Source: Bacteriovoracia bacterium (GTDB lineage Bacteria; Bdellovibrionota; Bacteriovoracia; Bacteriovoracales; Bacteriovoracaceae). From it: DNA of 64,000 bases. Below are positions 8,806 through 18,373 of the stretch, piece by piece. A model generated the notes under the pieces. The model had not been told where the DNA came from. It did not search any database and saw only the letters and a program-made list of their open reading frames with translations. The stretch's first letter is position 1. The number at the start of each line of letters is the position of its first letter. The stretch is taken from positions 62,001 through 126,000 of the forward strand of contig JAUIIL010000006.1 in the NCBI GenBank assembly GCA_030431635.1, in the 5' to 3' direction. The translations under genes were made by a program, and so were the position numbers.

Positions 8806-10014
8806 CTATCTTTCTAGGAAACTTTTAAGAAGAATTTGATAGGTTGAATCCTTCTTTAAAACGTCCTGAGGAACATTTAAGCTATCATAGTTTTTTATCA
8901 GGTAATCATTGAGAAATTTTCTTCCCATACTATCTAGTGCAATATCAAGAATTTCATCTGGTCTCACGCTATTTTGATAAAGAGAGTCGATTTTATTAAA
9001 AGAATTTTCAATTTTTTCAATCTCTTCAGAGTTCTCTTCGACTCCTTCTTGAAGATTCTCATTGATATAATAACCAACCCAAGAAAGATAGAAGGCCCAA
9101 ATCAGCGCTTGTCTTTTAGGTGAGCGTCTCTCAATCTCAATGTCAGCTTGAAAAAGAAAATCTTGATAGTCAGCTGGTGAACCATTGAGGTATTTCTCAA
9201 CATCAGAAGAGGACAAGTGATATTTACTTAAAGCTTTCTCAGAAGGAGCTGCGATAACAGGTGAGAGTCCACCTTGAGAAACAGAGATGAGAAAAGAGAG
9301 GTATTCAATATTTTTTCTGACATGAGGGATTTGAATAAATTCTCGGAACTGAATCAAAGGAAAATTTGAATAGGCCCTGTTCTTCTGTGCCGTAGATTGG
9401 AGACCAAAAACGAGCGCTTTTTCCAACTGAATTTGATAGAGGATTTCATCAGAAGCATGGTTAGGAACTTGACCAAATAATGATTGAGGGTAAGATTTGA
9501 TGAATCCCAAAACTGTTTGATAGGAGTAGTGCTCTTTTCCCATTTGCCATTTCATAAGTGTTAGAACTAAGTTTTGTAATTTTCTTGGAGTCAGATCTTC
9601 TCTTATAAACTTAAGTAATTCTTTCGCAATTTTTTTCTTCTCATATCTAGCCGACGCCTTGAAATGCTGGATGAAAGAAACTTTTTTTTGAGAAGCCGAT
9701 TTTTCAATTAAAACATCCATAGCGGCTATAAGTTCATAGATACTCTTTGTTGAAAGAATAACCTTTCTCAATCTTTGAGTAGAATAAGCTTGATAACTTT
9801 CATAATGGGCCAGGTAATTAAAACTCTCAAAAGAATCAACGGTTTTTCGAACTTTGATTTCTCTGGGGAGAATTTGGCCGACTGTTTTTTCATGGAGAGC
9901 GCTAGTTTTTTGATTAAGCCAATCGGTGAAATTAGAGAAAAAAGACTTATCACAAAGATCTGAAGCTTGTGAGCTTATGGCTAAAAAAAGAAGAAGGCCG
10001 ATTGTTTTTTGCAC
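8806..10014 (-). CDS. Secreted protein, function unknown
   Basis: A 402-residue protein with a short signal peptide (about residues 1-17, ending SSQAS) and a long, helix-rich, charged body without recognised motifs. The start is GTG at 10014; the ribosome-binding sequence is weak. It is probably periplasmic. It lies between the SprT-like gene and a small lipoprotein gene on the same strand, a stretch of lineage-specific exported proteins. No function assigned. Confidence 0.6.
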   Translation of the reverse strand: MQKTIGLLLFLAISSQASDLCDKSFFSNFTDWLNQKTSALHEKTVGQILPREIKVRKTVDSFESFNYLAHYESYQAYSTQRLRKVILSTKSIYELIAAMDVLIEKSASQKKVSFIQHFKASARYEKKKIAKELLKFIREDLTPRKLQNLVLTLMKWQMGKEHYSYQTVLGFIKSYPQSLFGQVPNHASDEILYQIQLEKALVFGLQSTAQKNRAYSNFPLIQFREFIQIPHVRKNIEYLSFLISVSQGGLSPVIAAPSEKALSKYHLSSSDVEKYLNGSPADYQDFLFQADIEIERRSPKRQALIWAFYLSWVGYYINENLQEGVEENSEEIEKIENSFNKIDSLYQNSVRPDEILDIALDSMGRKFLNDYLIKNYDSLNVPQDVLKKDSTYQILLKSFLER

Positions 10015-10074
10015 ACACTATTTCTACTTTGATATGTGATTATGGACAAGTAAGATAAGCAGAATTTACATACT

Positions 10075-10833
10075 CTAGAGTTGGTAAACCTGTTCGATAA
10101 TGGCCACTGATTTTAACCACTTATTTTGTAAATAGGTGCTCTCAAGAGGTTTAATTTTAAATTTAAGCTGCTCAAGAGTCTTCTCATATAAATCCACACT
10201 GATACAGGAGAGGCTTTCTCGGTTCTCCTTGCAAGACTCTTTTCCTCTTTTTAAAGTGAGTACCACAAGCTTAGTGTATTTAAGGAGTTCTTTGGCCACT
10301 TGTTGTTCATTTTCTTTAGTTGCATTTTGAACATTCTCACTAGCGAATTTGATAAAATTGTTATGTGTTTTTGAAATATACTCTCGAGTGAGTAGGTCTT
10401 TGACTTCCTCTTTCTTTGAGCGCTCTTTGATTCTATCGAGGAATGAGAGGTAGCTTTTCGTGATGTAATTGTGAGAGCATAAAGGCATTTTGAACACTCG
10501 TCTATTACCAGACTTACTTGAAAACCTCTTTATTGTTCTAAAGCTAACTCTGGCTCCTTTATCCCAAAGGTATTGGGCCATTTGTTTATTACACTCATCT
10601 CCTTCTGAGACAGTCATGGCCATGGCCTTATTAAGCACTGCTTGATCGTTTCTAGAGCGGTTTTGATCTGGTATTTTCTCAACATGCTGAGCGAGGGTTT
10701 TAATATCGCCTAGAGCGATAGATTTAAAAATAACCTTTCTATCTTCTTTGCTAATAAAAGAAGGTGCATCCTTTTTCTTAGGAGTTGATGAACAAGCGAT
10801 AAGAAAAAAAAGACAGAATAAAGAATATTTCAT
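10075..10833 (-). CDS. Predicted lipoprotein, function unknown
   Basis: A 252-residue protein with signal peptide and lipobox LIAC followed by SSTPKKK, so it should be attached to a membrane. The remainder is helical and charged with scattered cysteines (for instance in EGDECNKQMAQ and KESCKENRESLSC). Ankyrin-like wording (LAQHVEKIPDQN...KGARVSFRT) hints at a degenerate repeat, but this is uncertain. ATG at 10833 with GAGG upstream. Divergent from the secreted protein gene at 10983. Confidence 0.6.
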   Translation of the reverse strand: MKYSLFCLFFLIACSSTPKKKDAPSFISKEDRKVIFKSIALGDIKTLAQHVEKIPDQNRSRNDQAVLNKAMAMTVSEGDECNKQMAQYLWDKGARVSFRTIKRFSSKSGNRRVFKMPLCSHNYITKSYLSFLDRIKERSKKEEVKDLLTREYISKTHNNFIKFASENVQNATKENEQQVAKELLKYTKLVVLTLKRGKESCKENRESLSCISVDLYEKTLEQLKFKIKPLESTYLQNKWLKSVAIIEQVYQL

Positions 10834-10982
10834 AGTTATGGCCTCACTTGTCTTTATTTTTGCTTATTCAGCTGGATTGGGCAAGGACTCTAGTATTTTA
10901 GGTCACTTAGAAGGAAATGAGACCTATATTTTTTACGCTATGCATTGTAATTATCTTAAAGACCTCGTAAGCTCTCTTGGTC

Positions 10983-11693
10983 ATGAAAACTTTTACATTG
11001 CTTTTGACTCTTCTCTCCTTGAACGCTCTGGCCCAAATAAGAGTAGATTTACTGGTTAGTGAAGAGCAAGCTTCATTTTCAAGACTCTACTCTCTTCATT
11101 CTTATAAGCCAGAGTTAAACGAGAAGTATGATGCTATCATTTCTGATTTGATGGATCTTATCGATGGGGAAGATAACTACGTAAGCTTCACCAAGAGTAA
11201 CTTTTACCTTTTAAGCCAAGATGAATTAAAGCTTAATGCCATTATCAAGAATCTTCCAAGTCAAAATGGAAAACAAAGAGCAGTGTGCACGATTGAGCTT
11301 TCAAAGAACCTTGCTAACTTTAATAGAGTTCGCTCTTTTCATCAACAAATAGAAGATTTTTTCTATACTGAGTTTAATAAAAAATATCGTTATTATCTAA
11401 CGAAGGTTTACAGTAAAATTTTAGGGTTAGAAGCAAAAATAGAGGAGCTCTCTCCTGCAAATTATTTTCAGAACCAACCTCAAGTTAAAGTTTCAATGCT
11501 TTTAGAGAGTTCAAGCGAGCATCCTTGCCATAATTTTTATCGTAAAAGGTGGTGGGTAAGCTCAAGGGCCGAAGATGTGATGAAGGAAGCTAATTCTCTC
11601 ATGAGAGATTATTTTAAAGAGCTAAGAGAATTAGATGAAGAAGTTCGAGGATTGATGAGTGTATTAAATCGTCAAAAAATAAAAAGAACATAA
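10983..11693 (+). CDS. Secreted protein, function unknown
   Basis: A 236-residue protein with a signal peptide (cleavage near ALAQ, residue about 17) and a charged, mostly helical mature part. The ATG at 10983 fits the signal peptide; a TTG two codons upstream would also read in frame. Two cysteines (CTIELS and HPCHN) may pair. The stop codon lies on the first bases of a strong terminator shared with the sdh operon. No family recognised. Confidence 0.6.
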   Translation: MKTFTLLLTLLSLNALAQIRVDLLVSEEQASFSRLYSLHSYKPELNEKYDAIISDLMDLIDGEDNYVSFTKSNFYLLSQDELKLNAIIKNLPSQNGKQRAVCTIELSKNLANFNRVRSFHQQIEDFFYTEFNKKYRYYLTKVYSKILGLEAKIEELSPANYFQNQPQVKVSMLLESSSEHPCHNFYRKRWWVSSRAEDVMKEANSLMRDYFKELRELDEEVRGLMSVLNRQKIKRT

Positions 11694-11723
11694 AAAAAGC
11701 CCCTTTTGTAAGGGGCTTTTTTT
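11692..11723. terminator. Bidirectional rho-independent terminator
   Basis: GCCCCTT (11699-11705) pairs with AAGGGGC (11710-11716) around a TTGT loop. Seven A residues precede it and seven T residues follow, so it can end transcription from the secreted-protein gene on the plus strand and from sdhB on the minus strand. Confidence 0.92.
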
Positions 11724-12491
11724 CTAAGCTTCGTTATTAGTAAATTTGGCCTTAAAATACTCTCTATTCATGCGAGCAATATTTGAAAGGTTAATTCCTT
11801 TTGGGCAACTGGCTTCACACTCAGCGTGATTCGTACAGTTTCCAAAACCTTCAATATCCATTGAGGCCACCATTGAGCTGGCCCTTCTTGCAGCTTCTTT
11901 TTGTCCTTGGGGAAGAAGAGCAAACTGCGAAATTTTAGCAGAAGCAAAAAGCATTGCTGAAGCATTTGGACAACTGGCCACACAAGCGCCACATCCAATA
12001 CAAGCAGCTGCGTCCATGGCCAGGTCCGCATTCTCTTTTGAGATAGGAATAGCGTTAGCATCTGGAGCATTTCCAACTGCTATCGAGTTATAGCCTCCAG
12101 CTTGAATAACTCTATCAAAGGCACTTCTATCAACCATAAGGTCTTTTACAACTGGAAAAGCTTTTGCTCTAAAAGGTTCAACAACAATGGTATCTCCATC
12201 GTTATAATGTCTCATATGAAGCTGACAAGTTGTTGTAAGGGCTTGAGGTCCATGGGCCTGACCATCAATCATCAAAGAGCACATTCCGCAAATTCCTTCA
12301 CGGCAATCGTGATCAAAAGCAATCGGGTCATCACCATCACGGATAAGTTTTTCATTAAGCATATCAATCATTTCAAGAAACGACATATCAGGTGAAACAC
12401 CATCGAGTTTATAATCGACCATCTCTCCTTTATGCTTATTTGTTCTTTGTCTCCAAATTTTTAAATTTAACATCATTGTTTTATCACTCAT
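11724..12491 (-). CDS. sdhB: Succinate dehydrogenase/fumarate reductase iron-sulfur subunit
   Basis: The 255-residue subunit carries all three cluster motifs: [2Fe-2S] CREGICGMC plus a downstream Cys (TTTCQL), [4Fe-4S] [12 protein letters not shown], and the [3Fe-4S] ligands in [15 protein letters not shown]. It passes electrons from the flavin subunit to quinone through the membrane anchor. It is the last gene of sdhCAB, 11 bases after sdhA, with TGAGG before its ATG, and ends on the bidirectional terminator. Sequence style matches class B succinate:quinone oxidoreductases of Bacteroidetes, epsilon- and deltaproteobacteria-like groups. Confidence 0.97.
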   Translation of the reverse strand: MSDKTMMLNLKIWRQRTNKHKGEMVDYKLDGVSPDMSFLEMIDMLNEKLIRDGDDPIAFDHDCREGICGMCSLMIDGQAHGPQALTTTCQLHMRHYNDGDTIVVEPFRAKAFPVVKDLMVDRSAFDRVIQAGGYNSIAVGNAPDANAIPISKENADLAMDAAACIGCGACVASCPNASAMLFASAKISQFALLPQGQKEAARRASSMVASMDIEGFGNCTNHAECEASCPKGINLSNIARMNREYFKAKFTNNEA

Positions 12492-12502
12492 ATTTACCTC
12501 AA

Positions 12503-14419
12503 TTACTTATAACTTCTGGTTGCTAGTGGAACGTTTGGAAAATCAAGAGCCTCTGTATGCCTAACAGGTTCTTTATCAACTCCAGTAAATTCCCAAGCGG
12601 CCACATGACAAAAATCTTGATCGTTACGTTTGGCTTCACCATCTTCAGTTTGATACTCATCTCTGAAGTGGCCACCACAAGACTCTTCTCTGTTAAGGGC
12701 ATCTCTGGCCATAAGTTCACCAAGCTCCAAGAAGTCAGCTACACGAGCAGCTTTTTCTAATTCAGTGTTAACGATATTAGGATCACCTGGAACGTTAACA
12801 TCTTCCCAAAATTCTTTTCTGAGCTGCTGAATCTCTTTGATTGCTTTCTCTAAACCAGCTTTATTACGGCTCATTCCGACGTACTCCCACATAATTTGTC
12901 CAAGGGCCTTATGGAAAGTATCAACAGTCCTCTGACCTTTGATGGAGAGAAGCTTCTTTGTCAGTCCTTGCGCATCTTGATAAGCCTTCTCAAACTCAGG
13001 GTGGTTGGTCTCAATCTTATCAAATTTGTGGGAAGCTAAATAATTTCCAAGAGTATAAGGAATAACAAAATAACCATCGGCTAAACCTTGCATAAGAGCA
13101 GACGCTCCTAATCTATTAGCACCATGATCAGAGAAGTTGGCTTCTCCTAACACAAAAAGTCCATCGACAGTACTTTGAAGATTGTAATCAACCCACAGTC
13201 CTCCCATAGTGTAGTGAACAGCAGGGTAGATTCTCATTGGAATTTTATATGGGTTTTCTCCAGTGATTCTTTCATACATTTCAAAAAGGTTTCCGTAACG
13301 AGCTTCGATGGCGTCGCGACCATCTCTTTTAATGGCGTCAGCAAAATCAAGATAGACTGCAACTCCAGTTGAACCAACTCCTTTGCCCTCATCTACTCTG
13401 TACTTCGCTTGACGAGAAGAAACATCTCTAGGGGCAAGGTTACCAAATGAAGGATAAACTCTTTCGAGATAGTAATCTCTTTCATCTTCTGGTATTTCTG
13501 TAGGGTGTCTTTTGTCACCTTTTGCTTTAGGGACCCAAACACGGCCATCATTTCTTAAAGACTCACTCATGAGAGTAAGCTTTGATTGGTTTTCACCATG
13601 GACTGGGATACATGTTGGATGGATTTGAGTAAAGCAAGGGTTCGCGAAACAAGCACCTTTTTTGTAGGCCTTCCAAGCTGCTCCACCGTTACTGGCCATG
13701 GCATTCGTAGAGAGGAAGTACACATTTCCGTAACCTCCAGTTGCAAGAATAACAGCATGGGCTTCAAATTTTTCAATCTCACCCGTAACCAGGTTTCTAC
13801 TAATAACCCCTCTGGCTTTCCCATCAACAATAACGATGTCCAAAATTTCTCTTCTGGTATACATCTTAACTTTGCCTTTATCGACTTGTCTCATCAGTGA
13901 AGAGTAAGCACCAAGTAAAAGCTGTTGACCAGTTTGTCCTTTAGCATAGAAGGTTCGTGAAACTTGAGCTCCACCAAAAGAACGATTTGCTAAATACCCG
14001 CCGTAATCACGAGCAAAAGGAACACCTTGAGCAACACATTGGTCGATAATATTATTAGAAACTTCAGCTAAACGATAAACGTTGGCTTCACGAGAACGAA
14101 AGTCTCCACCTTTAACAGTGTCATAGAATAATCTCCAAATGGAGTCGCCATCATTAGGATAATTTTTGGCCGCGTTGATTCCCCCTTGAGCAGCAATTGA
14201 GTGAGCTCTTCTTGGAGAGTCTTGAATACAGAAGTTAAGAACATTATATCCAAGTTCAGCGAGTGTGGCAGCGGCAGCACCTCCAGCCAGTCCTGTTCCT
14301 ACGACGATAACATTGTATTTTCTTTTATTAGCTGGGTTTACTAACTTATAGTTAAACTTTGCGTTTTGCCATTTTTTTTCAACTGGCCCTTCTGGAATTT
14401 TTGAGTCTAATTTTGTCAT
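12503..14419 (-). CDS. sdhA: Succinate dehydrogenase/fumarate reductase flavoprotein subunit
   Basis: A 638-residue flavoprotein. The N-terminal [18 protein letters not shown] is the dinucleotide-binding motif, and [14 protein letters not shown] contains the His that carries covalent [16 protein letters not shown] and the C-terminal [11 protein letters not shown] hold catalytic residues. The ATG at 14419, with AAGGA six bases upstream, is the start; the longer reading frame (to 14500) would run into sdhC. It oxidises succinate to fumarate in the citric-acid cycle at the cytoplasmic face of the membrane. Confidence 0.97.
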   Translation of the reverse strand: MTKLDSKIPEGPVEKKWQNAKFNYKLVNPANKRKYNVIVVGTGLAGGAAAATLAELGYNVLNFCIQDSPRRAHSIAAQGGINAAKNYPNDGDSIWRLFYDTVKGGDFRSREANVYRLAEVSNNIIDQCVAQGVPFARDYGGYLANRSFGGAQVSRTFYAKGQTGQQLLLGAYSSLMRQVDKGKVKMYTRREILDIVIVDGKARGVISRNLVTGEIEKFEAHAVILATGGYGNVYFLSTNAMASNGGAAWKAYKKGACFANPCFTQIHPTCIPVHGENQSKLTLMSESLRNDGRVWVPKAKGDKRHPTEIPEDERDYYLERVYPSFGNLAPRDVSSRQAKYRVDEGKGVGSTGVAVYLDFADAIKRDGRDAIEARYGNLFEMYERITGENPYKIPMRIYPAVHYTMGGLWVDYNLQSTVDGLFVLGEANFSDHGANRLGASALMQGLADGYFVIPYTLGNYLASHKFDKIETNHPEFEKAYQDAQGLTKKLLSIKGQRTVDTFHKALGQIMWEYVGMSRNKAGLEKAIKEIQQLRKEFWEDVNVPGDPNIVNTELEKAARVADFLELGELMARDALNREESCGGHFRDEYQTEDGEAKRNDQDFCHVAAWEFTGVDKEPVRHTEALDFPNVPLATRSYK

Positions 14420-14432
14420 ATTAAATCCTTCA

Positions 14433-15113
14433 TTAATTTTGAAAAAAACAAAAAAGTGAAATACCTGCAAATCCCAATGCGACAACAAGAGAATAGGCAA
14501 GGCCTAGTTTTTTAATTGTCGGTGTATATTTAGGGTGGTTAAACCCAAGGGATTGAAAAGTTGAAGAAAAGCCATGCCCAACATGAAAGGCCATGACAGT
14601 CATCGCAAAAATATACCAAGTAAGGTTAAGTGGAGCTGCGAAGTATTCAATGACTGTGCGGTAGAGATCTCTCATCTCAACACCATCAACAACAGTTGAA
14701 TAAACAGGTCCAAACTTAAACTGAATAAGATGAAGAATAAGAAAAACTAAAATCACAAAGCCAGTGTAAGGCATTGTTGAAGAAGCTAGCGTTGCTCCTC
14801 GCCCTGTTCTCTTTTTCATATAGTAGCCATCTTGTCGGGCCATTTTATTTTGGAGAGTTAAATTTAAGGCCAAAAATAAGTGGAGTAGAAAAATAAAAGC
14901 TAACCCTGCTTCAGCCACATAAATAAGGTTGTTGGAAGTTAATTTGTAGGCATAGAAGTTAAAAGCATCTGCACCGACTAAGATAAGTAAATTGCCTAAA
15001 AGATGAGAAACAAGGAATCCACAAAGAGCTAGTCCAGTAACGGCCATAATTTGTTTTTTGCCGATAGAAGAACTGAAATAAACTCTTAAGGACTTTGTGG
15101 CCGCTTGGGACAT
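14433..15113 (-). CDS. sdhC: Succinate dehydrogenase cytochrome b subunit (class B)
   Basis: A 226-residue membrane anchor with five predicted transmembrane helices and conserved histidines ([27 protein letters not shown]) placed as the ligands of two haems b in class B enzymes, which need only one anchor subunit. It anchors SdhAB and transfers electrons to quinone, probably menaquinone. The start has AAGGAGC upstream. It is the first gene of sdhCAB, 13 bases before sdhA; a good promoter lies at 15150-15178. Confidence 0.95.
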   Translation of the reverse strand: MSQAATKSLRVYFSSSIGKKQIMAVTGLALCGFLVSHLLGNLLILVGADAFNFYAYKLTSNNLIYVAEAGLAFIFLLHLFLALNLTLQNKMARQDGYYMKKRTGRGATLASSTMPYTGFVILVFLILHLIQFKFGPVYSTVVDGVEMRDLYRTVIEYFAAPLNLTWYIFAMTVMAFHVGHGFSSTFQSLGFNHPKYTPTIKKLGLAYSLVVALGFAGISLFCFFQN

Positions 15114-15149
15114 GAAAGCTCCTTTTGAAGATGAAAAATATTTGAGTTT

Positions 15150-15184
15150 ATTATAGTACTCTAGATGACTTTTGTCAGTGACAA
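15150..15184 (-). promoter_or_regulatory. sdhCAB promoter with overlapping palindrome
   Basis: On the minus strand, CTGACA (-35, 15173-15178) and TATAAT (-10, 15150-15155) are separated by exactly 17 bases, upstream of sdhC. A perfect 13-base palindrome, TTGTCAGTGACAA at 15172-15184, covers the -35 element and could be a repressor or activator site. The promoter match is direct; the regulator is unknown. Confidence 0.75.
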
Positions 15185-15243
15185 TAACCTGTTTGATAAT
15201 TCAAACAAGGAGTTTTCATTTGGGAAGTAGATGTTGCACCTAG

Positions 15244-16596
15244 TTATGATGAAAAAGTGGTCGGATGAAATCTTTCCCAAAAGTTAAAAGTCTCTTCAAG
15301 AATAAAGAGGTTAATAGATTGAGTCTCTTTTTTGCTGAGATTGTTAAATTCAATTCCCATCTGCAGTTGGCCGTCTTTCTCGGAAGGGATAAGTCTTTTC
15401 ACACTGGCATGACACCTAATAGCTTCATCATTAAAGAAAAGGCTAAAGTCATCAATAAGATCATCTTTTTGAAAGAAAGCTTCTTCCTCTTTAAGAATAT
15501 TTAAGCAAGCTCCGCCAGCACTAATATTAAGAAGCCTTTTATTGGCAAAGGATTCTTGTCTTGATTTGAGCCTTAGTTGAGCAAATTGAGGAGGATGAGA
15601 CTTGAGGTTAAGACGATGATACTTCCTTCTATCGATCTTCCACATCCTCTGTGGAATGTTGATAACTAAAGAATCTTCTATAGGAGAGAGTTGAGGAGAT
15701 CTTAATTCAAAAAATAAGCATCCTCGGTTTGTATCCATTTTAATAAAAAGAATGTCACAGTTTTGCTCTCGAATAAGTTCTTTTACTTTTTGAGTACTTT
15801 TGCTGCGGGTAAGAATGATTTGATATTTCTCTTCAGAGATTTGAAAGAGTGTTGTATTGATGATTTCGCTTCTGTTTCTAGTCCAAATAGTAACTTCTTG
15901 GTTATAGGTAGAAGCCTCATTGAAATAACTTATTTTTTCTTGATGATTTTTAACGTCTACAAACCCCGATCTCATTTGAGGTGTTTGATGGGCATGACAT
16001 ATTTCAAGGTAATAGCATCTGATTTTTTGGTCATCAAGAGAGAGGGCGTTCATAGGGGTAGAGAAGTCAAGGGCTCGCGAGAAGCGATTCTTTGAGAGTA
16101 TTTCTTCCTTTAAGATTGGCTCTTTGACAATTTCAATCTCATCATCAAAACTTTTTTGCAAGTTTTGCATAAAAGAGCTCGAAGTGACTTTTTTCGAAAG
16201 TGGTATCCCTATATATTTAACAAGTGTTGCTTTAAAAAAATTAAGACTTGCTGAGGACTTTATAATCTCGGCACATCCTACTTTTCTTAAAAGCTTTTTT
16301 AATTTTGGATGCTCAACTTTATGAGAGATGAGAACTTTGATCAAAGACTTGCCTACGTATTTTTTGATGCCTTCGATGAATGAGAGGCAATCTTTTAGAT
16401 CATCCATTGTTTCCAGATGAAAAATAACCACGCCACTTTGGTTGACCTCAATGTCGACTTCAGCTTCTAGATAATCATTATAAATTCTTGATTTAATATT
16501 AGGTGTTTCTTGATAAAGCTCCGCTAAATCAAAGAATTTTTGGTTATGTTCAGTACTGATGAGATAGAGATCTTTAAATTGTGTTTCATCCGTCAT
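15244..16596 (-). CDS. PilZ-domain protein with receiver-like N-terminal region
   Basis: A 450-residue cytoplasmic protein. The C-terminal 110 residues form a PilZ domain: RRKYHR is the RxxxR c-di-GMP motif, and NISAGG takes the place of the usual D/NxSxxG. Both elements are intact, so c-di-GMP binding is likely. The N-terminal 120 residues have alternating hydrophobic strands and helices resembling a receiver fold without a clear phospho-acceptor. The ATG at 16596 is preferred over a TTG at 16632, but neither has a strong ribosome-binding site. It may link c-di-GMP to motility or predation; target unknown. Confidence 0.78.
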   Translation of the reverse strand: MTDETQFKDLYLISTEHNQKFFDLAELYQETPNIKSRIYNDYLEAEVDIEVNQSGVVIFHLETMDDLKDCLSFIEGIKKYVGKSLIKVLISHKVEHPKLKKLLRKVGCAEIIKSSASLNFFKATLVKYIGIPLSKKVTSSSFMQNLQKSFDDEIEIVKEPILKEEILSKNRFSRALDFSTPMNALSLDDQKIRCYYLEICHAHQTPQMRSGFVDVKNHQEKISYFNEASTYNQEVTIWTRNRSEIINTTLFQISEEKYQIILTRSKSTQKVKELIREQNCDILFIKMDTNRGCLFFELRSPQLSPIEDSLVINIPQRMWKIDRRKYHRLNLKSHPPQFAQLRLKSRQESFANKRLLNISAGGACLNILKEEEAFFQKDDLIDDFSLFFNDEAIRCHASVKRLIPSEKDGQLQMGIEFNNLSKKETQSINLFILEETFNFWERFHPTTFSS

Positions 16597-16643
16597 TTTA
16601 TCGATTGTGGCACCATCACAAGGACGATTCAAGTCTTATTGAG

Positions 16644-18050
16644 TTAGGACTTTACTTCCTGATACATAATAAGGGCAAGTTCGCGGTTCTTTTTATAATC
16701 GACAACAGGAAACGGGTAATCTTGGCCGATAAGACATTTGGCCTCGTGCTGAATGAGCATGTCAGCTTCATGAGGGGCATGGATTTGTTTAGCAGAAAAT
16801 CCAGCTAGTTCAGGACAAAACTTTTTAATAAATTCTGCATTTTTATCAAATTTCTCTGATTGGGAATAGGGGTTGAAAATCCTGAAATATGGCTGAGCAT
16901 CACAACCAGAAGAACTTGACCATTGCCATCCACCATTATTGGCTGCCAGATCAAAATCAAGTAGTTTAAGCGCAAAATACTTTTCACCTTCCTGCCAGTT
17001 AATAAGTAAGGTTTTACACAGGAAGGAAGCAACAATCATTCTTAAGCGATTATGCATCTGACCTGTTTGATTAAGGCACCTCATTGCAGCATCAACTAAA
17101 GGAAAACCTGTTTTTCCTTCTTTCCAGGCCTTGAGATGTTTTTTTTCTCCTCTCCATTTAATATTGTCATATTCTGGTTTGAAGGATTTTTTCTCAATAT
17201 GAGGGAAATGGAAAAGAATCATTTGATAAAACTCTCTCCAAATGAGCTCACTTAACCAAGTCTGTGCTCCTGAAGAATTTTGGTGAGAGCAAGCTTTTAT
17301 CATTGTTCTGATAGATATATTTCCATGTCTTATGTAAGCCGAGAGGTTACTTGTTCCTTCTATGATGGGATAGTCTCTATCTTTGGCATAATTGGGGATT
17401 TTTTTCTCAAAATTTTTAAGCTTTTTCTTAGCTTCACTTGTTCCTCCCTTTAATTCTGAAGGAGTGAGTGAAAAACCAATTTCTCTGGCCCAATCAAACT
17501 TTTTTATCGATTGTTTATTCTTCCATTGGGCAATATTTTTTAGAGGACACTGATAGTTGGGTACTTGCTTCTCTTGTTGAGAAAAATAGGTCAGCCATTT
17601 GTTTTTGTAGGGAGTAAAAACCTTATAAACTTCGTTTTTACCATTTAAAATGGCATCAGGTTCAAAGAGAACATGATCAAGGTAATCAAAAGCATTTGGA
17701 ATTTTACTCTTGACCTCTTTATCTCTTTTAAGAGCATAGGGTTCAAAATCTTTATTAAAAAAGAGAGCGTCACAATTAAACTCTTGAAATATTCGAGGAA
17801 TCTCTTTAATAGGATCTCCATGCGCAATAATAACAGAGGAGCCTTTTTCATTTAAAAGAGATTCTACCTCCATGAGGGAGTCATAGATAAAAGTCACTCT
17901 CTGGTCATCTTCGGGTAGTTTTTTGAGAATATGTTCATCAAAAACAAAAGCGATATAAACTTCCTGGCAGTTTTTTAAAGCTGCACTTAAGGCATGGTGA
18001 TCATATAACCTAATATCGCGACGAATCCAGCAAAGCCCTTTTTTATACAT
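16644..18050 (-). CDS. phrB: Deoxyribodipyrimidine photolyase
   Basis: A 468-residue class I photolyase/cryptochrome. The N-terminal Rossmann antenna domain starts WIRRDIRLYDHHAL. The FAD-binding half contains LIWREFYQM, the signature TGFPLVDAAMRCL and NRLRMIVASFL, and NGGWQWSSSSGCDAQPYFR. It repairs UV-induced pyrimidine dimers using blue light. The key Trp and Asn positions appear intact, supporting repair rather than a signalling role. It is on its own on the minus strand. Confidence 0.93.
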   Translation of the reverse strand: MYKKGLCWIRRDIRLYDHHALSAALKNCQEVYIAFVFDEHILKKLPEDDQRVTFIYDSLMEVESLLNEKGSSVIIAHGDPIKEIPRIFQEFNCDALFFNKDFEPYALKRDKEVKSKIPNAFDYLDHVLFEPDAILNGKNEVYKVFTPYKNKWLTYFSQQEKQVPNYQCPLKNIAQWKNKQSIKKFDWAREIGFSLTPSELKGGTSEAKKKLKNFEKKIPNYAKDRDYPIIEGTSNLSAYIRHGNISIRTMIKACSHQNSSGAQTWLSELIWREFYQMILFHFPHIEKKSFKPEYDNIKWRGEKKHLKAWKEGKTGFPLVDAAMRCLNQTGQMHNRLRMIVASFLCKTLLINWQEGEKYFALKLLDFDLAANNGGWQWSSSSGCDAQPYFRIFNPYSQSEKFDKNAEFIKKFCPELAGFSAKQIHAPHEADMLIQHEAKCLIGQDYPFPVVDYKKNRELALIMYQEVKS

Positions 18051-18109
18051 GGAGGCATTCTAGCAAAAACTTCTTTACGAGACACTCTTTTTTCCGATAG
18101 AAAATATCT

Positions 18110-18373
18110 ATGTATATAATTGGTGATGATGAATTTCCCAAAGAACATCTTTTTGAACTAGAAAATAACCCCGATCATCTTGGAAGGGTCATTATTTATG
18201 CTTTGAAAGAATCCTTCAGTGTTGAAATTGATATTATTGTAAAAGAAAGCCATAAAATTTTTTTTCATGTAGATACTCTGTATAACCAAAAGGAAGAAAG
18301 AGATGCTCTAGAGAGTGCTGTTCAAAAACTCTCTTCTTTTCTAGTTGGTAAAAAAAGAACTAAGGACATTTAA
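18110..18373 (+). CDS. Small conserved-looking protein, function unknown
   Basis: An 87-residue protein with a compact alpha/beta composition (strand-rich first half, amphipathic C-terminal helix). No signal peptide or transmembrane segment. It diverges from the photolyase gene, and its end overlaps the convergent metalloprotease-like gene by 14 bases. No family recognised, and ribosome-binding sequence is weak, so existence as a gene is likely but not certain. Confidence 0.5.
   Translation: MYIIGDDEFPKEHLFELENNPDHLGRVIIYALKESFSVEIDIIVKESHKIFFHVDTLYNQKEERDALESAVQKLSSFLVGKKRTKDI

Noticed and set aside
10748-11059. Open frame of 103 codons on the plus strand
   Set aside because: It overlaps the 5' end of the minus-strand lipoprotein gene and the start of the secreted-protein gene at 10983, has no good ribosome-binding site and no recognisable motif.
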